NCBI GenBank assembly: GCA_026225595.1
Contig: JAMFTB010000084.1
Coordinates: forward strand, 1 to 50,166
Source of the DNA: Terriglobus sp.
GTDB taxonomy: Bacteria > Acidobacteriota > Terriglobia > Terriglobales > Acidobacteriaceae
DNA length: 50,166 nucleotides
Direction: 5' to 3'
How positions within the stretch are numbered: the first letter of the stretch is position 1; every line of letters begins with the position of its first letter. Below are positions 8,272 to 16,599 of the stretch, piece by piece. The notes beneath the pieces were generated by a model that was not told the origin of the DNA, did no database searches, and saw only the letters and a program-made list of their open reading frames with translations. The position numbers and the translations under genes are program-made.

Positions 8272-9366
8272 ATGGTTGTTACCCGCAATTTCGCTGTTCG
8301 AACTAGTGCCGCGCTCGCTTTCGCGTTGGCCTCCGCATTTTCGCCGCTGATGGTCTCCGCGCAGACGCCCACGGCAACGCCGCCGGCGAGCACGAACACA
8401 AGCCAAAGTCCGCAGACGACAACGCCTGCGAGCCAGCCTGCCGCGGCGCCCGCGGCAGGTCAAGCAACGCCAGGGCTACAGCCTGCGCAGGACCAGCCCA
8501 CCACCGGCGGCGCGGATGGCGCGCAGTACACCATTAAGGCCTTTGTGCCTGAGGTGTACCAGGTCTTTACCGTGACCGACAGCAAGGGCAGGTTTGTGAC
8601 CGGCCTGCACCAGCAGGACTTTGGCCTGCTGGATGACGGCAAGAAGCCCGCGTCGGTCAAAAGCTTTACGCAGCAGGCAAACCTGCCACTGCGCATCGGC
8701 ATTCTGCTGGATACGTCAAACTCCATCCGTTCGCGCTTTCAGTTTGAGCAGCAGGCCACCACGGAGTTTTTGCTGCAGGTGCTGCGGCCCAAGCAGGACG
8801 CGGCCTTTGTACTGGGCTTTGACGTCCGCGTGGAGCTGGCGCAGGACTACACCAACAGCATTGACAAGCTGAGCACGGCGATTGAAAAGCTGCGGCCCGG
8901 CGGCGGCACCGCATTCTTTGACGCCATCTACACCACCTGCCGTGACCAGATGCTGACGGTGAAGTCAAACGATACCATCCGCAAGGCAATCATCGTCGTC
9001 TCGGACGGTGAAGATAACTACTCCCGCACCTACGAACAGGACGCCATCAAGGAGTGCCAGCGCGCGGACACGCTGGTGTACACCATCTCCACCAACATCT
9101 CGCCCTCGCGCACCAAGGGCGACGATGTGCTCCAGCGCCTGAGCGAGGCCACCGGCGGACGCACCTTCTTTCCCACCAAGATTGAAGACGTGGCCAAGGG
9201 CTTCCGCGACATTGAAGAGGAGCTGCGGTCGCAGTATTCGCTGCGCTATGTGCCCGCAGACCTCAAGCAGGACGGCGCCTTCCGCACCATCTACCTCACC
9301 ACGCTGGACCAGCGTTACCACGTTCGCACACGTAAGGGCTACTTCGCTCCGCGGCCTCCTCAGTAA
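8272..9366 (+). CDS. Secreted VWA-domain protein (Acidobacteria type)
   Basis: Signal peptide; FTVTDSKGRFVTGLHQQDFGLLDDGKKP; MIDAS-like ILLDTSNSIRS; VVSDGEDN. Confidence 0.87.
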   Translation: MVVTRNFAVRTSAALAFALASAFSPLMVSAQTPTATPPASTNTSQSPQTTTPASQPAAAPAAGQATPGLQPAQDQPTTGGADGAQYTIKAFVPEVYQVFTVTDSKGRFVTGLHQQDFGLLDDGKKPASVKSFTQQANLPLRIGILLDTSNSIRSRFQFEQQATTEFLLQVLRPKQDAAFVLGFDVRVELAQDYTNSIDKLSTAIEKLRPGGGTAFFDAIYTTCRDQMLTVKSNDTIRKAIIVVSDGEDNYSRTYEQDAIKECQRADTLVYTISTNISPSRTKGDDVLQRLSEATGGRTFFPTKIEDVAKGFRDIEEELRSQYSLRYVPADLKQDGAFRTIYLTTLDQRYHVRTRKGYFAPRPPQ

Positions 9367-9383
9367 CGCACACACAGACACAG

Positions 9384-9410
9384 AAAAGCCCGGCCTAACG
9401 CCGGGCTTTT
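9384..9410. terminator. Bidirectional intrinsic terminator between convergent genes
   Basis: AAAAGCCCGGC-CTAAC-GCCGGGCTTTT, perfect 11-bp stem with flanking A/T runs. Confidence 0.9.
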
Positions 9411-9431
9411 TCTGTTCATGACACAAAGTGC

Positions 9432-11564
9432 TTAGGCAGCGCGATGCTTGCCGCCCAGGTTGAGCAGCGCGCCCACGACAGACTCCTGCCAGGCAGTGAT
9501 CTCTTCTTCGCGCAGCGTGTGCTCCTGCGATTGGAAGACGGTGCGCAGCAGCAGCGAGTACTCGCCCTGGGGCACAGCCTTGCCCTTTGCATCGCGGAAG
9601 ATTTCAACCGGCGCCAGCGAGATCATCTCTGCAATGCCAAGTCCGCGCAGAGCCGCATCCACATTCGCCCACGTCACCGTATCCGCAAAGAGGAACGAGA
9701 AGTCACGCTCCACAGCCTGGAAGCGCGAAGGCTCCAGCGCCAGCGGCTGCTTGAGCGCATGCGCAAACAGCGCGGGCAGCTGAAGCTCGCACAACACAAC
9801 CGTCTCCTTCAACTTACGGCGTTCACGTTCTGCAATGGTTAACTCTCCTAACCATCCCAGCGTGGTGTCCCCCGCAACCACGCGCGCACCGCGGCCAGCC
9901 TCAATCCACTGCGGCAGAGCATCACCACGAAAGGTGACGGGCGCTGTGACAAAGTGCGAGATCACTTCCTCCACCGCACCCTTCAACTCAAAGAACAGAG
10001 CATCGCTTGCTGCAATCGTCTTTGTAGCAGCCGCATCGCCATACGCTGCAAGCGTGAGCGAAGGCCGCTCCACCACGCTTGCGGTTGATCCGGTGAACAC
10101 CGTGCCGTACTCGAACAGGCGCACCGCGCGCACATCGCGTGTGCTGTTCAGCAGCAACATGCCGGCTGCGCCGGGTAGCAGCGATGGCCGCAACATGCCC
10201 GCCTCTGCAGACAGCGGATTGCCCATGGGCACGGCGGTTTCACCGGGTGCAGCAAAGAACGCGGCATCCTCTTCACTGCAGAAGGTACTACTGATCGCTT
10301 CCGTCCATCCGAGCGAACGTAAAACAGAGCGAACGGTATCTTCCTTCGCCGCATTCGGCAGCGCCGCGACGCCGCCGCTGAAGCTGGGCAGCGTGTCTGC
10401 AAAGCGGTTGTAGCCGTAGACGCGCGCGACCTCTTCGATGAGGTCAATCTCGCGCTCAAGATCAAGCCGCCACGACGGCAACGTCACCGCATACGAACCC
10501 GGCTCAGACGACGGACGCAGATGGCAGCCCAGCGCCTGCAGATACTGCTCAATCAGATCCGGCGGAACCAGATGGCCCGACTCACCCGCTGCAATGGTGG
10601 TGCCCAGCAGCCGCTGAACCTGGTCCACGCTCAGCAGCACATGCGGCCGCTTCGTCGTGCGCAACTCCGCCTCAGGGATGACGACGTCTGTCATCGCACC
10701 GACAGCCTCGCCACCGCACGCAGCGATGACGCCATGCGTTACCAGACGATTGGCCAGAGCACACGCGCCAAGGTCCGCACCACGCTCAAAGCGATGCGAC
10801 GCATCCGTATGCAGACCATGCCGCCGCGAGCTTGCGCGAATAGCCGCCTGATCGAACCACGCGGCTTCCACAAGAATGTTCTTCGTCGTCTCCGTCACGC
10901 GCGAATCCCATCCGCCCATGACACCTGCAAGGCCAAGCGCCTTCTTCTCATCGGCAACAACGAGGTCGTCCGTGGTCAGCGTCTTCTCACTGCCATCCAG
11001 CAGCTTGATCTTTTCGCCTGCGTGCGCGCGGCGGACGACGATGCTGCCCTCAAGCGTGTCCAGATCGAACACGTGCGTGGGATGCCCCATCGCCAGCCAG
11101 TTCGCATTTGTGACATCCACAGCGTTCGAGATGGGCTTCTGCCCAAGCTGCGCAAAGCGCTCTGCGATGAGGCCTTCGCTTGCCGTCACAGTCACGCCAC
11201 GCACTACCTGCGCAGTGAAACGCCCGCAAAACTCCGGTGCATCAATGCGAACCGGATAACCACTCGCGGCGGCATCAGCAGCAGGCACATCCACATTGCC
11301 CAGCTCCGCATGCACCACGCGACGGTCTTCCAGTTGCAGCAGAGGCACGCCGTAGATCGTGGCTGCCTCGCGCGCAATGCCGTAGTGGTTCATCGCGTCC
11401 ACGCGATTGGTGGTGATGTCCATCTCAAACAGATGGCCACCATCGGGCAGCGCATGCACGCCCTCAACGGCAATGCCGCGCAGCGTCAGGTCTTCTGCAA
11501 GCTGCCGGTCATCCACATCCAGCGCGGGCAGATACTCGCGCAACCACTTCGACAAAATATTCAT
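9432..11564 (-). CDS. pheT: Phenylalanyl-tRNA synthetase beta subunit
   Basis: MNILSKWLREYLPALDVDDRQLAEDLTLRGIAVEG; VTNANWLAMGHPTHVFDLDTL; B3/B4, B5 and C-terminal FDX-ACB-like segments. Confidence 0.97.
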   Translation of the reverse strand: MNILSKWLREYLPALDVDDRQLAEDLTLRGIAVEGVHALPDGGHLFEMDITTNRVDAMNHYGIAREAATIYGVPLLQLEDRRVVHAELGNVDVPAADAAASGYPVRIDAPEFCGRFTAQVVRGVTVTASEGLIAERFAQLGQKPISNAVDVTNANWLAMGHPTHVFDLDTLEGSIVVRRAHAGEKIKLLDGSEKTLTTDDLVVADEKKALGLAGVMGGWDSRVTETTKNILVEAAWFDQAAIRASSRRHGLHTDASHRFERGADLGACALANRLVTHGVIAACGGEAVGAMTDVVIPEAELRTTKRPHVLLSVDQVQRLLGTTIAAGESGHLVPPDLIEQYLQALGCHLRPSSEPGSYAVTLPSWRLDLEREIDLIEEVARVYGYNRFADTLPSFSGGVAALPNAAKEDTVRSVLRSLGWTEAISSTFCSEEDAAFFAAPGETAVPMGNPLSAEAGMLRPSLLPGAAGMLLLNSTRDVRAVRLFEYGTVFTGSTASVVERPSLTLAAYGDAAATKTIAASDALFFELKGAVEEVISHFVTAPVTFRGDALPQWIEAGRGARVVAGDTTLGWLGELTIAERERRKLKETVVLCELQLPALFAHALKQPLALEPSRFQAVERDFSFLFADTVTWANVDAALRGLGIAEMISLAPVEIFRDAKGKAVPQGEYSLLLRTVFQSQEHTLREEEITAWQESVVGALLNLGGKHRAA

Positions 11565-11588
11565 TGCAAATCCTAGGCGCGTATCGCG

Positions 11589-12698
11589 CTAAACAAATTG
11601 CGAAAGGAACCGCAGGTCGCCGGAGTAGAACTGGCCGATGTCGCCGACGCCGTACTTCATCATGGCGATGCGTTCCACGCCCATCCCGAATGCAAAGCCG
11701 CTGATCTTCTTCGTGTCATACGCGGGTTCCAAACCGTTCTCAATGCGGCGCGCGTCGACTGCGGCGAAGACAGCGGGGTCGACCATGCCGCAGCCCAGCA
11801 GCTCAATCCAGCCGCTGTATTTGCACTTGCGGCAGCCCTTCTGACCGCAGAACGGGCAGGAGATTTGCACGTCGGCACTCGGCTCAGTGAATGGGAAGAA
11901 TGACGGGAAGAAGCGCGTCTTCACGCTCGATCCAAAGAAGGCCTTCATCGCGTAATCGAGCGTGCCCTTCAGGTCGCTGAAGGTGATGTTCGTGTCGACG
12001 CACAGACCCTCCACCTGGTGGAAGATGGGCGAGTGGGTCGCGTCGCTCTCGTCGTTGCGATGCACCTTGCCCGGTATGACGATGCGCAGCGGTGGGGCAC
12101 TCTCAATCATGCTGCGAATCTGCACGGGCGATGTGTGTGTGCGCATCAGCAGGCGTTCGCGCAGCGGCTTGGTGTCCTGGTCGGCGACGACGAGCGTGTC
12201 CTGCGTGTCGCGTGCGGGGTGGTTCGGCGGAAAATTCAGCGCCTCAAAGTTGTAGAAATCGCTCTCCACCTCAGGCCCCACGCCGACGGAGTAACCCAGC
12301 GCAGCGAAGACAGCAGTCATCTCGCGCATGGTCCTTGTGAGTGGGTGTTCCAGGCCAATGTTGCGGCGGATGCCCGGCAGCGAGAGGTCAATCGAAGGCC
12401 CCGTAGACTTTGTTCCGGCAGGCTCCACGGCAAGCGCGGCTTCAATCTCATTCTTGAGCGCGTTAAAGCGCATGCCCAGCGACTTCTTCGCCTCTGGCGG
12501 CGCGGTCTTCAGCCAGCTTTCGCTCAGCAGCTTCAGCCTGCCCTGCTTGCGGCCAAGCCAGTCCAGCCGGAAATTTTCCTGAGTCTCTGCGGTCGACAGC
12601 TGTGCTGCGGCTCCGCGCACTTCGTCGGTAAGGCCGCGAAACGCCTGGTCAAGCGAAGCGTCATCATAGGCGCTCAGGGATGCGATAGTGTCCGTCAT
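11589..12698 (-). CDS. pheS: Phenylalanyl-tRNA synthetase alpha subunit
   Basis: LMRTHTSPVQIRSM, KVHRNDESDATHSPIFHQVEG, FAFGMGVERIAMMKYGVGDIGQFYSGDLRFL. Confidence 0.97.
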   Translation of the reverse strand: MTDTIASLSAYDDASLDQAFRGLTDEVRGAAAQLSTAETQENFRLDWLGRKQGRLKLLSESWLKTAPPEAKKSLGMRFNALKNEIEAALAVEPAGTKSTGPSIDLSLPGIRRNIGLEHPLTRTMREMTAVFAALGYSVGVGPEVESDFYNFEALNFPPNHPARDTQDTLVVADQDTKPLRERLLMRTHTSPVQIRSMIESAPPLRIVIPGKVHRNDESDATHSPIFHQVEGLCVDTNITFSDLKGTLDYAMKAFFGSSVKTRFFPSFFPFTEPSADVQISCPFCGQKGCRKCKYSGWIELLGCGMVDPAVFAAVDARRIENGLEPAYDTKKISGFAFGMGVERIAMMKYGVGDIGQFYSGDLRFLSQFV

Positions 12699-12740
12699 AA
12701 ATGCGTCTGTACAGGATAACTGAGCGAATGCTTCGACGCC

Positions 12741-12780
12741 GCTACAGCGCCATCCACACGGCTAGAGCGCCATCCACACC
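12741..12780. repeat. 20-bp tandem duplication at 3' end of UbiA-like CDS
   Basis: GCTACAGCGCCATCCACACG / GCTAGAGCGCCATCCACACC, 2 mismatches; the stop codon of 12762..14288 lies in the second unit. Confidence 0.85.
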
Positions 12781-14288
12781 ACGAGGGCGGACAGCGCGCC
12801 CATTGCCCAGCTGGTCTTGTCCGTGATGGCGTAGACGACCGGGTCTTCGTGTAACTCGCCGCGGCTGGCCAGCAGCCACACACGGCTGATCCAAAGGATG
12901 AGGATGGGCGCCAGCAGCCACAGCCGGTCGACGTGGGCGTACAGGTTGGCCGCGCCCAGGTTGGAGATGTACATGGTGAGCACCACCACCGAGGCGAAGG
13001 CGCTGCCCGTTCCCAGTGAGCGCAGCTGCTCAATGTCGCTGGTACGGTAGCCGCGTCCGCTGGCGCTGCTGAGGTTGTTCGCCGCCATCAGGTGCAGCTC
13101 GCTAAAGCGCTTGACGAAGGCCAGCGACAGGAAGAAGAAGATGGAAAACGCGCCCAGCCACTCCGACACCGGCACGTGCGTGGCCGACGACCCGGCCAGC
13201 AGGCGCACCGTGTACAGGCCGCTGAGCACGATGACATCGACCAGCACCTTCTTCTTCAGTACAAAGGAGTACGCCAGCGTGGTGACGGTGTAGACGGCCA
13301 GCCACCCCAGGAAGCCCAGGGGGCGCCACTCCGGATAGGCCACCGGCTGCCCCAGGTACCGATGCGCCACCGGCACCAGCAGCCCCAGCACAATGGCCAC
13401 CAGGAAGAACAACGCCACGATGGATACACCCGCAAAGGGCGAGAGATCGCCGGAGGCAAAGGGCCGTTTGCGCTTGCGCGGGTGGCGGCGGTCTGCCTCA
13501 ATGTCGAGCAGGTCGTTGATGATGTAGGTGGCGCTGGCGCAGAACGAGAGCGAGAAGAAGGCCAGCAGCGAAGAGACGACGGTGTCCGCGTTAATCTCGT
13601 GCGCCAGCACAGGCGGTACGAACACCAGTATGTTTTTTGCCCACTGGTGCAGCCGGATCGCCTTGAACAGTACCTTGTGCGTCGGCCTCTGGTCGGCAAA
13701 CTCGCGATGGATGGTGGTTTTGTCCTTCCGCAGGGCTACGCGCAGGTTGCGGTGGGGGTTGGCCACCATGGGCTGGTGGCTGGCCGCCAGCAGGGTGCGG
13801 TCGGGCATGGCATTGCCAATATAGGTAAAGCCGCCGGGAAAACGATCCTGAAAGGCGCGCAGCTTATTGCTGCCTGCCAGATTCAGGGTGCCGTCGCTGG
13901 CCAGCACACCATCAAACAGCCCCGGAAAGTGTGCCGCCACCTTCTCCGCAAAGGCGCTATCGGCTGCGGTAGCCAGGTAAATCTTGCGGCCGCGGGCACG
14001 CTCTTCCCATAAAAACGCCACCAGGGGTTCGTTGTAGGGAAGGTGCTCCATCTGGATAACCGCACGGTCCGTGACCTCGCGCTTAAAGCCGGCGCGGCCC
14101 TTGCGCAGCCATTCCGGCCACTGCAGGGGAGAAGCAGGCTGCTGCCGCGCCAGGATGAGAATGGCGTCCACCAGCGTGTCGCTTTTGACCAGGGTGCCGT
14201 CCAAATCCACGCAAAGAGGCGTTTTCGCGTGGCTGGTTTGCGGCGCTGGCGCCAGTCCCTCTTCGGTTAATTCCGGCATCTTGCTCAA
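12762..14288 (-). CDS. HAD-like phosphatase domain fused to UbiA-family prenyltransferase
   Basis: N-term DLDGTLVKSDTLVD (HAD motif); C-term NDLLDIEADRRHPRKRKRPFASG (UbiA Asp-rich motif) with multiple TM segments. Confidence 0.88.
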   Translation of the reverse strand: MSKMPELTEEGLAPAPQTSHAKTPLCVDLDGTLVKSDTLVDAILILARQQPASPLQWPEWLRKGRAGFKREVTDRAVIQMEHLPYNEPLVAFLWEERARGRKIYLATAADSAFAEKVAAHFPGLFDGVLASDGTLNLAGSNKLRAFQDRFPGGFTYIGNAMPDRTLLAASHQPMVANPHRNLRVALRKDKTTIHREFADQRPTHKVLFKAIRLHQWAKNILVFVPPVLAHEINADTVVSSLLAFFSLSFCASATYIINDLLDIEADRRHPRKRKRPFASGDLSPFAGVSIVALFFLVAIVLGLLVPVAHRYLGQPVAYPEWRPLGFLGWLAVYTVTTLAYSFVLKKKVLVDVIVLSGLYTVRLLAGSSATHVPVSEWLGAFSIFFFLSLAFVKRFSELHLMAANNLSSASGRGYRTSDIEQLRSLGTGSAFASVVVLTMYISNLGAANLYAHVDRLWLLAPILILWISRVWLLASRGELHEDPVVYAITDKTSWAMGALSALVVWMAL

Positions 14289-14519
14289 TCCTGTGCGTTC
14301 AGAGGGGGGATTACTGCCCGGAAGCAGTCGCCCTCATTATAGGCAGATGCAAATTACAGGGAGTCGCAAGCCCCGGAGCGAAATACTCCGAAACCTAATC
14401 CCGAGTCACTCCGTCATTGCTAGTACTCTTGGTAAACAGGTAATGGCTTATTTTGGCCGTACACCTTTTATGCACTGCCTCAAACACAATAGATAAGTCA
14501 GGACGGTCCTCCGCAAGTC

Positions 14520-16319
14520 ATGCTGCCACTTTCCAGCGAGCACTCTGCCACTTCCTCGCCCGAACATCCGGCATTGCCGGAGCACGCCTCGCCGTCTTCG
14601 ACGGGTCTGTCCAATGATGGGGATGGTAATCCCCCAAAGCGGTCGTGGCTTCGCATCATCATTCTTGTCCTGCTCATTGGCGGCATTGGCGGTTTTGTCG
14701 TCTACCGCATCCGGACCAACAACCCGGCGGCCCAGCAGGCCGCTGCAGGTGGCGGTCGACGCCGCGGCGGCGGCGCAGCAGGCCAGATTATTCCTGTGGC
14801 CTTTGACGTGGCCACGCTGAAGACCATGCCCATCTCACTGACGGCGCTTGGCACCGTGACGGCGTACAACACGGTCACCCTCAAGAGCCGCGTGGACGGC
14901 CAGGTCGTCCGCGTCAACTTTACAGAGGGTCAGCGGGTCAAAAAGGGCCAACTGCTGATCGAAATTGATCCCGCGCCGTACCGCGCCGCGCTGGCACAGG
15001 CCCAGGGTAACCTGGCGCGTGACCAGGCCAACGCCGCGCTGGCGACCGTGCAGGCACAGCGTTACGAGCAGCTGTATGCAGCTGGCGTCGTCTCCAAGGA
15101 GACGAACCAGACGCAGGAAGCTACCGCCGGCACCTCCGTTGGAACACTTGCGGGCGACCGCGCCGCCATCCAGGCAGCACAGGTCAACGTGGATTACACC
15201 CGGATTACCTCGCCCATTGACGGCATTGTGGGCCTGCGCCAGGTGGATATCGGCAACATCATCTCCGCTGCCAGCTCAACCGGTCTGGTGGTCATCACGC
15301 AGGTCAATCCCATCGCCGTTATCTTTACGCTGCCGGAAGATCACCTGCCAGAAGTGTTTGAACACATGAAGGGCGGCCACAAGCTGGTTGCCGAGGCATG
15401 GGACCGCTCCAACAGCACCCTGCTGGCAACCGGTACGCTGCTCACCGTCGATAACCAGATCGACACGACCACCGGCACAGCGAAGCTGAAGGCGGTCTTC
15501 GAGAACAAGGACAACGCACTCTATCCAAACCAGTTTGTGAACATTCACCTCACACTGGAGAACCGGCCCAACTCGCTGGTGATTCCTGCGGCAGCCATCC
15601 AGACCGGCAGCCAGGGATCGTTCGTGTACGTGATTGACCGCACCAAGGGCCAGCTTCCGGCTGCTCCTGCTGGTGGCGCTGCCGGAGCCGGTGGTGCGCG
15701 CGCAGGTGGTGCTGCTGCAGGCGGTGCTGCTGCTCCTGCTGGCGGAACACCTCCTGCAAATGCCACGGCTGGAGCAGGTGCTCCGGGCGCAGGCGGCGGT
15801 GGTACAGGTGGCGGCGGCGGACGTGGTGCAGGCCGCGGTGGGCGTGGCGGCGGCAACCTGGGACCGCAGATGAACTATCCGGCTGTCGTGACCCAGGTCG
15901 TTACGGAGAGCACGCAGGGGACGGACGTGATCCTGAAGAGCGGATTGCAGCCCGGCCAGCAGGTAATTACGGACGGCACGGAGAAGCTGCAGGATGGCAG
16001 CCGCGTGATTCCGCGGCCGTCGGACGCAATGGTGGCAGCGCGGGCAGCAAAAAACGCACCTGCTGCCAGGCCAGCTAACCCCAACCCCGGCGCTGGCGAG
16101 TTCAGCAACGGTAAGGGTGGCGACGTTGACCCGGCCATGATGCATCACGGTAAAGGTCAGGGTGGTGGCGCAGCAGCAGGCGGAGACGCAGCAGCTGGCG
16201 GCCATCATCACGACCAGGGCGGCGGCGGTAACGGCGCTGCTGGTGGTGGACAAGGTGCCGCCAACGGCGCTGGCGGTCATCACCACAAGCAGGACGGCTC
16301 CGCACCCGCAGCCCAGTAA
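14520..16319 (+). CDS. RND efflux periplasmic adaptor (MdtA/AcrA-like) with Gly/Ala- and His-rich C-terminal tail
   Basis: GTVTAYNTVTLKSRVDGQVVRVNFTEGQRVKKGQLLIEIDPAPYRAAL; TRITSPIDGIVGLRQVDIGN; low-complexity C-terminus. Confidence 0.9.
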   Translation: MLPLSSEHSATSSPEHPALPEHASPSSTGLSNDGDGNPPKRSWLRIIILVLLIGGIGGFVVYRIRTNNPAAQQAAAGGGRRRGGGAAGQIIPVAFDVATLKTMPISLTALGTVTAYNTVTLKSRVDGQVVRVNFTEGQRVKKGQLLIEIDPAPYRAALAQAQGNLARDQANAALATVQAQRYEQLYAAGVVSKETNQTQEATAGTSVGTLAGDRAAIQAAQVNVDYTRITSPIDGIVGLRQVDIGNIISAASSTGLVVITQVNPIAVIFTLPEDHLPEVFEHMKGGHKLVAEAWDRSNSTLLATGTLLTVDNQIDTTTGTAKLKAVFENKDNALYPNQFVNIHLTLENRPNSLVIPAAAIQTGSQGSFVYVIDRTKGQLPAAPAGGAAGAGGARAGGAAAGGAAAPAGGTPPANATAGAGAPGAGGGGTGGGGGRGAGRGGRGGGNLGPQMNYPAVVTQVVTESTQGTDVILKSGLQPGQQVITDGTEKLQDGSRVIPRPSDAMVAARAAKNAPAARPANPNPGAGEFSNGKGGDVDPAMMHHGKGQGGGAAAGGDAAAGGHHHDQGGGGNGAAGGGQGAANGAGGHHHKQDGSAPAAQ

Positions 16320-16330
16320 GACCTTCAGTG

Positions 16331-16363
16331 CTGCGGGAGGCCGTATTTCACGGCCTTCCGCAG
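16331..16363. promoter_or_regulatory. Intra-operonic hairpin between adaptor and first permease
   Basis: CTGCGGGAGGCCGT-ATTTC-ACGGCCTTCCGCAG, 14-bp stem with one G-T pair; no T run. Confidence 0.5.
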
Positions 16364-16599
16364 AGCTGATCTGGCCCCGCCGAAGATTCTCGCGCGGGGC
16401 GAGATGAGCTCAAATCCAGGCACTTCGCCGCACGAACATGCGGCAGCGCACATCGTCTCTGCTTTGGCAGCAATTTCCGAAACAGAGCGCAGCCCGGGCC
16501 CAACCCGCCCGGCAGAAACCCAGGCAGCCGGCGCAGGCGGAGCATCCACTCCGCGGGTAGACAACCGGCGGCCGATACCCTTTTCCGGAGCCTCCGCGT

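Noticed and set aside
15660-15870. Gly/Ala-rich DNA repeat in the adaptor gene as a possible CRISPR or satellite
   Set aside because: Repetition follows codon-level GGT/GCT low complexity in frame; no fixed repeat-spacer spacing.
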